Origin: Pyricularia pennisetigena
Lineage: Eukaryota > Ascomycota > Sordariomycetes > Magnaporthales > Pyriculariaceae
Direction of reading: 5' to 3'
NCBI RefSeq assembly: GCF_004337985.1
Contig: NW_021940938.1
Span: 1-38,345, forward strand
DNA length: 38,345 bases
Below, one piece after another: positions 1-10,193 of this stretch (the stretch's first letter is position 1; every line of letters begins with the position of its first letter). Below the pieces are notes generated by a model. That model was given only the letters and a program-made list of their open reading frames with translations, did no database searches and had not been told where the DNA came from. A program made the translations under genes and the position numbers.

Positions 1-249
1 CCAATATCCAATAATAACAAGTATCGGTTAACAAATCTGCTACTACGTTATTTGATACGTATGACGAAAATGTGCCTGCCTAACTGCCTATGGTAGGTGC
101 AGTTTGCTAGGGAGCATGGACGTGACGTTAAAGGGTTCAAAAACAATTGAAGCCTTTTTTTCCAAGTGCCAGTTTTGGCTTATTTTGTAAACGTGCTCCT
201 GGGTCTATTATTAGATATTACCTGGCCCTTAAAAGAAATAATACTGTAA

Positions 250-505
250 TTTGTGAATTGCTTTCGAGTTCGTGTTCAAGATCACGAGCTGGATCGTTAA
301 CTGCCTACCAATAAGCCGAAAGAGATCAACCCAACACCATCGCCCACAAAGTTTAATAAGTTCGCACAGCCGAAAGGAGTGCCCAAATGTTTGGACGACC
401 ACCTGTACTCGGATCTGCAAGGGGGGCGCTTGGGTTCAGGGGAAATTGCAGCTTGAGCATTGTAAGACTGTAGAAAAGAAGCTGTGGGAAATAGATAGGA
501 AATAG
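250..505 (+). pseudogene. Internally deleted relic of a BAHD-like acyltransferase
   Basis: The plus strand encodes broken pieces of the acyltransferase found intact at 23410-25308 on the minus strand. Residues matching VQDHELGRQLPT and the following APSPTKFHEFAQPNGVP region appear at about 270-415, with an in-frame TAA after VQDHELDR. They are followed directly by the last 28 or so residues (GAWVQGKLQLEHCKTVEKK) and a stop at 503-505 in another frame. Roughly 400 codons, including the HxxxDG active site, are missing between the two pieces, so this cannot be a working enzyme. The following intergenic DNA up to the hydrolase stop also resembles the matching stretch at 23165-23230, so the relic belongs to a larger inverted duplication. 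Homology to the intact copy is visible directly; the deletion is inferred from it. Confidence 0.8.
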
Positions 506-738
506 TTGGCTGATATTTGTTAAGTCTAATATTTTGTCCCCTATAGTAAGTATTTAATTTTGATTTTTTTGGTTACCGCGGCTTACACGTCCAATTGTTT
601 TTTGTTTTGACTGGAACTAGCAAAAGGCGTTAAAAACGGGGCTACGACCGGTTCCCAATCAGGTTTGTCCCCGAAGACTCGGCTATCTCCTTACTTCGTG
701 ACTATCGCACTCTGTTCTATTCTTCTGGTTCGCTAGGG

Positions 739-1740
739 CTAAAATCTACCAATGAACCTGAGCATATTATTCTTCATGGTAATCGCCTTGCTAATCCCCG
801 GCGCCATCAATTCGACGCCGTGTGGAAGCCCCGGGTACTGGTGGAACTCAAACTCAACGCCGGCTTTGGCCAGCGCGGTCACAAACCTGACAATCTCGTC
901 TCGGAATAAGTCCAGCCCCCCTACGTCCACAAACGTCGGCGGCAGGCCCTGCAGCTTATCTGACCCAGCCCGCGCTGGTGCCGCGTACACAGAAACGTTT
1001 TCGTCCGTCCTTTCAGCTCTTGCCTTGCCGCCCGCGTACGCTGTCCATGCAATTTCATTGACCACGTAGTTCCAAACATGATAGCGGTGCTCCGGGTCAT
1101 CGATCGACCCGGCCGTGCGGTCGTCTAACATAGGGTACCGCAGCGCCAAGCCGGCCGGCAGCGGAAGCTTTTCTGAACTGGCGAGGCTTTTGTCATAAGC
1201 CATTAGGGCAGTACCGGTGGCAATTCCGCCGCCCGCGCTCATACCAAAAAGAACCACGCGTGCCGCATCAATGCCGAGCTCTGCGGCATGCGTCTGCACC
1301 CACCTCAGCGTAGCGTAGACGTCCTCCACGGCCGCCGGGGCTGGGTGCTCCGGTGCGAGGCGGTAGTTCGGCATGAACACCTGGCTCCGTGTCTGGATTG
1401 CCATATCGGCGGCAAAATCCATGTTGCTGTCCGCGTTTCCCATGATGAAACCGCCGCCAAAACAGAATATGACTGCACGAGCCGGTGGCGCTTTCTCTGC
1501 TGCAGGTGTCTCGGGGATAAAATGCACAACCTCTATTTGGGTTCCATCGGCAGACCTGACGTTGTGGGAGCGTGGTTGAGTGGAGACTGATTGATGGGGG
1601 ACGCCGAATATTTCCGGGTAATGGGATGCGAATGCGTCACGGACGGCAAATGCATCCCGGAGTGTACCCATGTTTGGGGCTCCTTGCCAAATAAGCCTTA
1701 ATTCAGGGTCTACCTTCAGTATAGGTGCTTGCGAGGCCAT
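739..1740 (-). CDS. HSL-family alpha/beta hydrolase (esterase/lipase-like)
   Basis: This 333-aa protein is a complete single-exon alpha/beta hydrolase of the hormone-sensitive-lipase type. The nucleophile elbow is GMSAGG (Ser168). YRLAPEHPAPAAVED (about 126-140) is the family signature before it. The acid is in VDVGGLDLFRDE (Asp277) and the base in LPHGVE (His307). The oxyanion-loop motif, normally HGGG, reads FGGG here (Phe94-Gly97), so the usual histidine is absent; that may alter activity. There is no signal peptide, so a cytosolic enzyme acting on small esters or lactones is likely. ATG at 1738-1740 gives a normal family length. It faces the acyltransferase relic tail to tail. A near-identical C-terminal fragment lies at 22911-23164. 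The substrate cannot be read from sequence. Confidence 0.88.
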   Translation of the reverse strand: MASQAPILKVDPELRLIWQGAPNMGTLRDAFAVRDAFASHYPEIFGVPHQSVSTQPRSHNVRSADGTQIEVVHFIPETPAAEKAPPARAVIFCFGGGFIMGNADSNMDFAADMAIQTRSQVFMPNYRLAPEHPAPAAVEDVYATLRWVQTHAAELGIDAARVVLFGMSAGGGIATGTALMAYDKSLASSEKLPLPAGLALRYPMLDDRTAGSIDDPEHRYHVWNYVVNEIAWTAYAGGKARAERTDENVSVYAAPARAGSDKLQGLPPTFVDVGGLDLFRDEIVRFVTALAKAGVEFEFHQYPGLPHGVELMAPGISKAITMKNNMLRFIGRF

Positions 1741-2346
1741 TCTGGTTATATATTTGAGCGAGGTTTTGGTGTGGAAATTTCTTCTAGATTATCAAAAAGT
1801 TTGAGAAAAATTAAAACATGTGCAGCGGACTCACCAATTTTTGTATTTTCTACAAAGCCTGTTTTGTTTGGAACACAATTCTGGTCTTCTTAACGTCCCA
1901 GTTTTGGGATGTGCTTATTGTGTTGCTTTTTACAACATGTGATCAAACATACTCTGGAAAGCCTGAAAACAACTCCAAATTTGGTCCTATTGTTTTCGCC
2001 CTGTCAGCTGTGTCAACATTTTCCCGCACATGCCTTTACCATCCATGGTGATTTGTCAACACAGTGTGGGCCCAGATTTGGGTTTGACCAAAGGCCCACA
2101 CTTATCCCGCCCTTTAACCGCAGTTCTAAATCACAGACAAAATTTGTTATCGGAATGGGCGCCCGGGTCATTCTTTTAGTAAATCACTGGTAAGAAACAT
2201 TCTATCTAGTGCTACATATGAAATTGACTATCTAAAAAGTATTTGGATCGTGTCCATGCATCAAGGTGTTGGGTTGTGATTTGGTTGTAATTCAACAACA
2301 AAAAGTGTCAAGACAAAAAACAAACGGAATTATTTAGTAAGCTACT
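1741..2346. other. Intergenic region, no gene seen
   Basis: This stretch lies upstream of the hydrolase and downstream of gene X. It holds only short unrelated open frames. A palindromic CCAAATTTGG sits near 1974; similar words occur near 3734 and 9068, but no element boundaries are visible. Confidence 0.5.
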
Positions 2347-3573
2347 TCAGCGGGGTGCTTGCGACATCTGAGGCGGGGCAAGAAATGAGTGGACAGGGTT
2401 GTGAAGTGAAGAGATAGGGTTTCCCGCATTAGAATTGGGCGACTGAAGTCCCAAGGCCTGGATCAACTGGGCAAGCTGAAGAAGAACATCGGCGTTTATT
2501 GGCGTAGGATTGGCCGGCTGAGTTGGTGACTGAACGCGCGATGTCATATCATGAAAAGGGGCCGATGAATCTGGGTTCAGGGATGCTGCGCGCTGCTGTT
2601 CAACCGCGTTGCTGATGAGGCCGACGGACGGTGATCGGCTCTCAAAACGGCCACCATTGCGCTCAACTTTCATATATCTGTCCTCGGCCTCTACCGCGGC
2701 ATTGTAAATACTCCTGTCTGCGATTTCCTTCGACCACAATCGCCGAATACAGGCTCGCGTTTCCCAAGACTTGCTTTCTTTACCATCGATGTCCCATTTA
2801 ACAAGAATATAAGTAGTAACTTTGGTCCACTTTTTAACCACGGTCGGATTTATGCCTTCCACGTCATTCCCGGAAATGGTGGCCGCAACGGGTTTCCAAG
2901 CAACCCCATAAATTGCAAGTATATGGCGCCTCGTATATTTGTATTTGCCCTGATCATTCTTGACATCTCCGTATCTGTTCCGCTCGTTGGAGACTTTCTC
3001 GTGTTGATATTTGGTCTCCTTATCGTCGTCGTACGATGCAGGGTAGGAGATGTTTTCGATGCGATACCTTCCTGCATTTCTCCCGCCATATCTATTAATA
3101 AATAATCCACTCCTACCATTGCTATACCACCCGACGGTTTTGATATTCCCATCCGCGACTATTCCAGGAAAGATATGCAGTGGCTCTTCGTCATCACCAC
3201 TCTTGTCTTCATCTAAATCTATTTCTATACTTGGGAGTGGATTGTCGTTGTTTCCATTCGAGTTTTGCCCCTGATCTCCAGGAGCGCTTCGCCCTGGATC
3301 TTCAGAAGCGCTCTGCCCCTGATTTCCAGGAGCGCTTTGCCCTGGATCTTCAGAAGCGCTCTGCCCCTGATGTCCAGGAGCGTTTTGCCCTGGATCTAGA
3401 ATGGCGGAATCAATGTCCATCCCGCCTGACGACTGTTTTCTTTCCTTTTGATTGACTGTTTGTATTACTTTATCGATGTCAAGTTGCTTCTTGGTGGACT
3501 GCTTTTGCACAGAGCTAGAGGCGCGATTGCCTGTTCCGTCCTGCTTTTTGTCCGTTGGAATGGTGGGAGCCAT
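2347..3573 (-). CDS. Gene X: unknown fungal protein, possible chromo-like segment
   Basis: I do not recognise a named family for this 408-aa protein. ATG at 3571-3573 starts MAPTIPTDKK; the frame is open further upstream but has no ATG there. Residues 1-60 are polar. Residues 61-106 are about 2.7 copies of a 16-aa unit (GQSAPGNQGQSASEDP) encoded by 48-bp repeats. An acidic stretch follows (about 117-131). The conserved core, residues 133-320, contains DGNIKTVGWYSNGRSG, HILAIYGVAW and TTYILVKWDIDGKESKSWETR. The Y-x-V-K-W...W-E spacing is reminiscent of a chromodomain, but this is only a pattern resemblance. The C-terminus is rich in Pro, Gln and Asn. A broken paralogue lies at 18860-20100, which supports this being a real gene. 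A nuclear role is possible, not shown. Confidence 0.7.
   Translation of the reverse strand: MAPTIPTDKKQDGTGNRASSSVQKQSTKKQLDIDKVIQTVNQKERKQSSGGMDIDSAILDPGQNAPGHQGQSASEDPGQSAPGNQGQSASEDPGRSAPGDQGQNSNGNNDNPLPSIEIDLDEDKSGDDEEPLHIFPGIVADGNIKTVGWYSNGRSGLFINRYGGRNAGRYRIENISYPASYDDDKETKYQHEKVSNERNRYGDVKNDQGKYKYTRRHILAIYGVAWKPVAATISGNDVEGINPTVVKKWTKVTTYILVKWDIDGKESKSWETRACIRRLWSKEIADRSIYNAAVEAEDRYMKVERNGGRFESRSPSVGLISNAVEQQRAASLNPDSSAPFHDMTSRVQSPTQPANPTPINADVLLQLAQLIQALGLQSPNSNAGNPISSLHNPVHSFLAPPQMSQAPR
3267..3396 (+). repeat. 48-bp tandem repeat inside gene X
   Basis: About 2.7 near-identical 48-bp units, each containing CCAGGAGCGC and TCTTCAGAAGCGCTC, encode the Gly-Gln-Ser-Ala-rich 16-residue repeats of gene X on the minus strand. 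The unit is a multiple of three, so copy-number change keeps the frame. Confidence 0.85.
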
Positions 3574-5877
3574 TGGTAATGCACTATATGTAGAAATGAA
3601 GTAAAAGGGTTTGGTTTGGGAATTATCCTGCAATATATTTATAGTCCTGGTGAGATTGCTTAATGGAAGTTAGGGAACAAACAGACGCCCCAAATCAGCC
3701 CAAAATCTTGTTTGCAATAACTTTGAAAGCTGGTCCAAATTTGGTTCTTAGGTTCAAGGGCCGAAATATGCCCTGTATACCATGCTTGGGCTCTAATTTT
3801 GGATTTCCCAAAAGTTATCCTATTCGCGGCCTTGTAACATTCAACGCTTTACTTGGAGACATTTTACGGCACGAGTCCCGTTTCACGTTGCGTCTTTCTA
3901 CAGTGCTGTACAGTGCACTATAGCCAGACAAGCCTCAAATGTTCCATACTGCACACCAGCCTCCTTTTCTATATTATTAAATGAATGGAACCTAAATCTA
4001 GGTCTTGACTAAGCTCATTATCCAACATATTGCTGTCCCAATATTCCAAATCGACGCCCGCTATTTAGTCTACATACCTTGTTTCTTTTTTTCCTTTTTG
4101 CATTCACCTAAGCCGCAATTTAGCAAACAGGTCACTCTACTCCCTAGTCTCAAATGTGCATTGGGTTAAGCCAATTAGTGTCCCAAGACGAAAATAAGGC
4201 CTAAGGCCTAGTAGCTTGCAGTTAAATTCGGATTACTGAAATGTTGTTAATAGCCTCAAGTAGCATTAGACCGGGGCCGCATTCTAAAGATTGAACGGCT
4301 CTGTTGAAAGCGAAACATACATTAACGTTACATACTGTATAACCGCACCATGCTGACAAAGTATAACTAACTATCGAATGCGCTGTAGTCCAGTAGCAAA
4401 GTCTATCTAAATAGTAATAGGATTTCAATCGCCAGGGCGAACCTTGGTTTACCTAACCGCTTTCAACTGGGGTATAATTTTACCACCAGTCAAAGCTTAT
4501 GGGCTTGGTATAAGCATTCAAGGGGCAAAAAGGAATAAACGTCATATTCAAATCTTCAGAGGATATTGTAACTAAAAAAACTTCTAAACTGCGATAATCC
4601 TCTTTTCCAAGCAGTTTACGTATAGCGAGCCTGGGACACTGTAGGACTAGACCTATATTCCAGGAGCAAATAATATCTGACAACCTTTTAGTCAAACGGG
4701 TTTATCACTCAAACGTCAGACGTCCAAGCCCCAGGCAAAGTCGCCGGGGCCAAAACCAATAGGATACCCAATATTATGTCGTCCTAATATCGACAACTAG
4801 CAGAATGGAATATTGGACCAATAACTTATAAACAAAGCAACCCAAACTCCTGGCCTGGATGATAACTTTATAATACAAAGTCACCCAAAGGAACTAGCAC
4901 CGTGAAAAAGACGGCGATCCGGAGGTCTGCTTTACACACTCTCCTTTGAGGATAATAAGAGTTGCCTGTCTAAAACTAGCGTCTTACTAACTAGGCTTTT
5001 TTGCTGGTTTCGCCGTACGAATATGTGGCGAAGGTGTAATTAACCGGAGATTGGTGAGGTTGTTGATGCCCGAGTGTTGCAACTACTCGGGGATGGTGCG
5101 TTCGATCTCCGGAATCTTCCGATTTGTATTTGATTCGGCTGAGAGAATTGAAGAGCTTCGGCAGTAGCAAAAATTACTGGTTCGGTAAAATTCTGCTGTG
5201 TATGTTTGGCGGTATCCTTTGTTGTACCCCCGCTCTTTCTTAAGCAGCGTCCGTTATTCCAGGTGCAACAAAAGAGCACCTTCATTTTGTGGGTTACTAA
5301 GGGAAAAAGCATGCAGTAAATGAACGTTGCACGACAGAATCGTGGGCTCTTCAAAGAATTATACAGGTTAGTTTCCCTAAACTAATTCCTGCCTTTTAGC
5401 CCAATTTTGGGGTTTTATCACAGCAAACACACAGAAATTTTCATTTTCGCGTCACAATACGGTACTGTTGGTGGTTCTAGGTACTCTATTATCGGCAACC
5501 CTGGATATTTGGTGCTATTTTTGTGGGCCACCTCCAAAACAGCCTCAAATGAAAATTACACTGAAAACCTTGGCTATTTTGGGAAAGGGATCCGCCGAAT
5601 CCAATGCTCAACCCAAGCGGTTTCGGGACACATTTTACATATTGTGGGACAGGTGCCCTGATTTCCAAATGTCCCAAATGACGATTCGAAGTAGATAATT
5701 GGGAGTCTTTGATTGTTTGGCCTAATGGGGTCCCACGCTAAAATGTTACAAACACGTAAAGCCCATAAGATTGTTTGCTCGGGCAGCATCTTCTACAGCA
5801 ATACGTTGCCCTGCAAATCTTCTTATCGTGCAAAGATCCAAAAAGCGTTTACATATCTAATATCCTGTTTTTTACCA
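3574..5877. other. 2.3-kb gene-poor stretch
   Basis: Only open frames of about 104 codons or fewer occur here, on both strands, with no recognisable domain, signal peptide or splice structure. Nothing tRNA-like or repeat-like stood out. The part next to 3573 would carry the gene X promoter. Confidence 0.5.
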
Positions 5878-6069
5878 ATGATGCCGGCAATGCAAAGCAA
5901 ACTTCCAAAAACTCTAATGGTCTTTGCCATTCTCACGTCCGTCATCGCAATCAGCAACGGCGCTCACACGTCTGCCAAGGTTTTGGCTGTCCGTGACGGC
6001 CCCGAATTCGACGCTATGCGCGCGGCGGTTCACGAAGAACTCTACCAACAATTATCGAAACACATATAA
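5878..6069 (+). CDS. Candidate small secreted protein
   Basis: A 63-aa reading frame starts at two consecutive ATGs. It has a plausible signal peptide: basic MQSKLPKT, hydrophobic LMVFAILTSVIAI, then a small-residue stretch SNGA that could be cleaved. The predicted mature peptide is only about 35 residues and has no cysteines. It ends at TAA with no clear intron donor, so it may be complete, or the first exon of a decayed gene. The frame is open to 5713, but the upstream residues look unlike a protein N-terminus. Fungal effector-like proteins have this architecture, but no homologue is recognised and a chance frame remains possible. Confidence 0.3.
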   Translation: MMPAMQSKLPKTLMVFAILTSVIAISNGAHTSAKVLAVRDGPEFDAMRAAVHEELYQQLSKHI

Positions 6070-7299
6070 TTTTCGCTATTACTGCATTATCAATACTTCT
6101 AGCGGCTATATGCATATTGATCTCTTGCATCATACGTTTCCGTTGGTGATCCCTTGGGCTAAGCCCATGAATGACGTGAATGGCGGCCAATATACCTTTT
6201 TTGGGGCCTCATTGAGGGACTCAATCAACTCTTATATATGATTTTCCGTAAGTTTAGGCAAATCTTTACACAGCCAGTTCGATTCTGCTATATGATTATA
6301 ATCGGGCTATTGGAAATAATGTAGTTTATCTGATTTGCATCCAACTCTACATGGAATATCTTCTTCAAACCATCCGCTTTGTCTAGGAATTGGTCATGAT
6401 ATATACCTGTTACCAATAGTTGTCTGGGCTTTCCAGGCATAAATTACAATCATATCCCAGATTAGGGGTTGGTTGTTCAATGCTATGACTACCAAGGACG
6501 TGTTTTGGTCACAACCCCCACAAGTCCTACGTTGTCCCAAATGTTGTCAACCTGGAGCTACGGGTGATTTGATACAGGGTCAAGCTCGGAGACAGAAATG
6601 GGGAATCTGGCGGGTGTTTACTGCGACTAAAACCAAGTTGCAAGCTGGTAAATGTGATTATCAGCAGGAAAAGTCTGTGTAAAACGCTAGTTGCGAGTTA
6701 AAAAAGGGTAGATTACGTATTCAAACAGGATAACAAACAGTGAAGAGCTTTCATAGTACTCAAAGCAGAATCCGTATAGCCGTTTGTCTGTTCCGGGTCT
6801 CCGTCTTTCTTTTTCGCTGTGTCCTTTGCACTTCTGCTTTACGACCAATTTAGGTTTAAAGTAGTAGCCAAGGCGAAAACTGGCAACTGGCTGTGTCCAT
6901 TACGTGGATTTGGGAAAGAACAATTATTCGCGCCGAACAAGCCTAGTTCCGGGCGTGTGTAGCCATGTTTAATCGTGATTGTGCAGATATTCCACTGGCT
7001 AGGTGAACACAGCGCAGGAATTCCCAGGTAGAGATAAATGAAAGCCCGGATAAAAGATTCTTTCATTACTTAAAACCGAAGGTCAAAAGCGTAGACGAGT
7101 TTTTGGAAAATGTCGGTTAGTTTTTCGGATTATGTGGGCCACATTTGTCACCTCGCAATAAAAGTATCGCTTTTCGGTGCACTGCCTTTGGTTAACTACT
7201 TCCTAACTGTGTTTACTCACGAAACAAAATAGCTTTCTGGAATATTGTTTAAGCTAGAATTCTAACAAATACTTTTCTCGAGAGAAATAACGAAGCACC
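6070..7299. other. Intergenic stretch, nothing recognised
   Basis: Only short open frames (about 75 codons or fewer) are present on either strand. No motif, repeat or RNA gene was recognised. Confidence 0.5.
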
Positions 7300-7596
7300 A
7301 TGGGAAACAGTTTTCGGTCCGTCAAACTAGCTGTTCGTCCAAAAAATGTAGCAAGCATACACAAATCCCAAAATGAAGTAGCCGCACGATCATTTTTCAC
7401 TTTGCCTTTCGAAGGAACATTTGAAAACATCGGTAGGGCCTATTGCCTGCTTCACAAAGCAAATTATAAGATCCACTCCGAAAAGCTGTGTCCAAGTCCT
7501 AGACTTAGGCATATGGTTGCCAGTTCAAGGCTACTTGTCATTGTGAGAAAGGAGCTTGCCGGCGTCAATTATAACGAGAGTGGCAGAGTCTGCTAA
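7300..7596 (+). CDS. Uncertain 98-aa open reading frame
   Basis: The frame starts in a good fungal context (CACCATGGG) and runs 98 codons to TAA. The product (MGNSFRSVKLAVRPKNVA...) is basic, with no recognisable domain, signal peptide or membrane span. MGNS could permit N-myristoylation, but this is weak. No neighbour gives a functional hint. It may be a chance frame. Confidence 0.22.
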   Translation: MGNSFRSVKLAVRPKNVASIHKSQNEVAARSFFTLPFEGTFENIGRAYCLLHKANYKIHSEKLCPSPRLRHMVASSRLLVIVRKELAGVNYNESGRVC

Positions 7597-7617
7597 AGCA
7601 GCGGAGGACCAGAATCG

Positions 7618-8022
7618 TCAGGGGCTTTTGGGAGCAAGCAATGAGATGATAATTTTGACCTGCAAGCGCATTCTGTTTTGGAAGCGATATGAGGGGGAGA
7701 CCAGGCCGACGTAGGACATTGTTTGGTAATCTCCAAAATCACCTAAGTGTTTGGATACGTTCAAAACATGACAAAAGGGATAGTGACAGGCGAACAGAAG
7801 CAAACCCTGGCGGGTCATCCTCTCATTCGTACTGTAGCATTTGACACCTCCATGCCATTCTCCATACCAATACCGGTCGTATAAATTTAAAAAGCGCCGT
7901 TCCTGCCGCAGAAGCAGCCGCTGAATGCAGGTGTGAGGAACAGCGAGAACAACAGCTTTACGGGCTTGATCGCGATAATGCTTGGATAAGTTGTGGCGAA
8001 ACGCGTGTGCTGTGGCTACCAC
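7618..8022 (-). CDS. Uncertain 134-aa open reading frame
   Basis: This minus-strand frame encodes a basic, His- and Cys-containing 134-aa product with no family that I recognise. A second minus-strand frame (8016-8279, 87 codons) abuts it, so the pair could be remnants of one decayed gene interrupted by a frameshift near 8020. No conserved motif allows a test by eye. It is listed because it is the longest frame in this stretch. Confidence 0.18.
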   Translation of the reverse strand: MVATAHAFRHNLSKHYRDQARKAVVLAVPHTCIQRLLLRQERRFLNLYDRYWYGEWHGGVKCYSTNERMTRQGLLLFACHYPFCHVLNVSKHLGDFGDYQTMSYVGLVSPSYRFQNRMRLQVKIIISLLAPKSP

Positions 8023-8221
8023 ATGAGTTTATGCCGTCGGCAACGGCGGCTTGGGGATCGATGATTACCATCGGCTGCATGTCGGGTCAGGTTATGTTCC
8101 TTAAGTTTCGCGACGTCGAGGCGCCCCCATAATCTTTGGGAAGGGCACGGGCGGATAGCAGATGTGAGGACGTTGTGGCGCCATAATTTTAGCTGGTTCT
8201 GGACCGTGGTGTATACTGTAC

Positions 8222-8650
8222 TAACGTTGGGTAACGTGGATGTAAGTACCCTCCCTGGCCAGGACAGTACCCTGGCCACTTTTCCTATACCACCCCATTC
8301 TTAACTTCAATTGCAACGCCTGCATTGCTTATTTTACCTCAATGCAGTCGGAGCCCGACCCTTTGAGGCTAGCTCCAGGTGCATTACTTTGCCATTGAAG
8401 CCGGTAGACCTCCGGAAAAGACACCTTTCTGCAATTGAAGTCGACCAGCGGGGTCTGCATCGCTTCTCATTCGCCAAAATTTTCGTAATAAAGGGCTGTT
8501 GATGCGGAGCCCATCGAAAAAAGCTTGACGGAATCCAGCCATTGCGACGAAAAAAGCCCGGAACGCGGGGTTGGACGAGAATCGAATCCATCTTAGCTAC
8601 GGGGGTTGCCCTCCCTCACCTCGGTATGACCAAACTCTTCGCCAGCTTGG
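8222..8650 (+). mobile_element. Degenerate Fot1/pogo-like transposon relic
   Basis: At 8530-8622 the plus strand closely matches the transposase of the intact element at 21051-22908. Both contain the run GGAACGCGGGGTTGGACGAG followed by GCTACGGGGG, encoding the block PGTRGWT...ATG. Small indels break the frame, and the catalytic D residues are not visible. Upstream at 8222, TAACGTTGGG equals the TA target plus the first eight bases of the intact element's terminal repeat, though the next bases diverge. The relic is therefore a heavily deleted related element. The transposase match is clear; the left boundary is a guess and no right terminus was found. Confidence 0.6.
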
Positions 8651-9117
8651 CCACACACTAATGTGTTGTAATTCGCTACCAACCCCACGCCAGTGCAAGG
8701 GCGGCTTCCGTGTACCCCCATGATGCGTACCCCCGAACAATGTGAACCAAAGACAAAAAAGCCCTAACACTACAAATCGTTGTACATACTGTACAACTCA
8801 CCCTATCAAATGGTTTTTGGGTTGGGTCCCAGTAAATACTTAGGGATTGGCAATACCAATAAGGCAGGAGTTGGGAATGAGAGGAGAAGTAGGCGATAAT
8901 TTTGACCCTCATAGCAAATACAGGTACATACAAGGGAGGGAAGGGAGCCTTTCCGTCCTACACGTACAATGTATTGCCTCAGGCATGTTCGATAGGCTGA
9001 GTCCGCCAAGGGGTGTCCCTGTCTGTACCTATTCGTCCACGCCTTGTTAGGTTCCGCGAAAAAGGGTCCAAATTTGGTCTTTGGTGATCTCTGTGATAAC
9101 AACCTTGTTGCCTCTGG
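8651..9117. other. Intergenic stretch, nothing recognised
   Basis: Overlapping short open frames occur on both strands, but no motif, splice pattern or repeat can be supported. Confidence 0.4.
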
Positions 9118-9843
9118 TTGATGTTGGTGAGGTGCAAAAATAACCCATTCGGCATTTTCCAGGGATGCAAGGTGCACTTTTCCACAACTCCTGACCAATG
9201 GGCGAGCCTATTAGTTTTCAGATGTACCACATCCGCGGCTGCAGAATCGAATTGTGACATCGGTGGCCGACCTAGTGTGGAGCAAACAGCCGACTTTTTG
9301 AATGAAGAATGTACGTCCCCACATTTTGTCCTTTCCTCTTTCGCATGCGGTCTAGGCACAACGCCTAGTGTTTCGGCCCCATTATCTTTTTGCAACAATC
9401 CCAGTCACGTCGAAGAAAGGTGGGAACGCGAGGATCGCAACGTCTTTTTGCTGGTCCCAACCTTTCGGTTCTTATCACCAACTTTGCAACGTTCGATCCC
9501 CTGCGGCGAAGTAGCATTTGGCGGATATCAGCCACAACTCCACTTTTTCGAATCGTGTCACCAAAACTTCTTTTTCCTGCCCAACACGGCAACCGCTTCG
9601 GCATCACCGTATGAGATTTGTACTGCGTCACCAATTTCACGCCAACCCCGAGGCTCTGAGTCGAATGCCCATCGCCGGCATCAAGATAGCACCAGTCCAA
9701 CCTCATCACAGAGACAAAAAGACACCCAGGGTCGTGATTTAGAACATCACTCGCTGCACCTATTTACATCACATCACCAACATCTTGACCCTGTTCTAGT
9801 CACGTATGAGCAAAAATTTGCATTAAATCGTCAACATGCCTAG
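9118..9843 (+). CDS. Uncertain 241-aa open reading frame
   Basis: This is the longest unassigned frame in the window. Its product is rich in Ser, Thr, His and Pro, especially at the C-terminus (HHSLHLFTSHHQHLDP), and has no recognisable domain, signal peptide or membrane segment. Other frames of 70-140 codons overlap it on both strands, which suggests a locally stop-poor sequence, not selection on this frame. It lies 350 bp upstream of the N-acetyltransferase on the same strand. It could be chance, or a decayed gene. Confidence 0.22.
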   Translation: MMLVRCKNNPFGIFQGCKVHFSTTPDQWASLLVFRCTTSAAAESNCDIGGRPSVEQTADFLNEECTSPHFVLSSFACGLGTTPSVSAPLSFCNNPSHVEERWEREDRNVFLLVPTFRFLSPTLQRSIPCGEVAFGGYQPQLHFFESCHQNFFFLPNTATASASPYEICTASPISRQPRGSESNAHRRHQDSTSPTSSQRQKDTQGRDLEHHSLHLFTSHHQHLDPVLVTYEQKFALNRQHA

Positions 9844-10193
9844 CGCATGGAGACGTTGCAATGTGACGACCCAGCATGCCGCTAACGGTAAAATCCTGGG
9901 GCTGTAAATCCCACATGGTGCTGAACGCGTACACGTTCCGCGCAATATGTCAAGGGTCTAGAGCATTATCAAATTCTTTCATCTGCCCTACGGGGCGCAT
10001 GGCGGCTAGGTGTCTAGAGCCTTTTCTGCCTATAGAGAGTGTTTTGAACACAAGCAGTCGAGACGACATAAAGGCTACTGATTCCGCGGTCACAAATTTC
10101 AACTGACCGCACCAACTTCATTTTTTTCTGAAGACTCTATGATGCAAAAGAATATTTACATCAAAATCCCTCTGTAGCAAGCGAGCTACAATA
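9844..10193. promoter_or_regulatory. Putative N-acetyltransferase upstream region
   Basis: This 350-bp interval before the N-acetyltransferase ATG has no supported gene. It presumably includes the promoter, but no specific site was recognised. Confidence 0.3.

Noticed and set aside
3180..3455. 91-codon plus-strand frame with LQKRSAPD repeats
   Set aside because: It is the antisense shadow of the 48-bp repeats in gene X, whose core is conserved in its paralogue on the minus strand.
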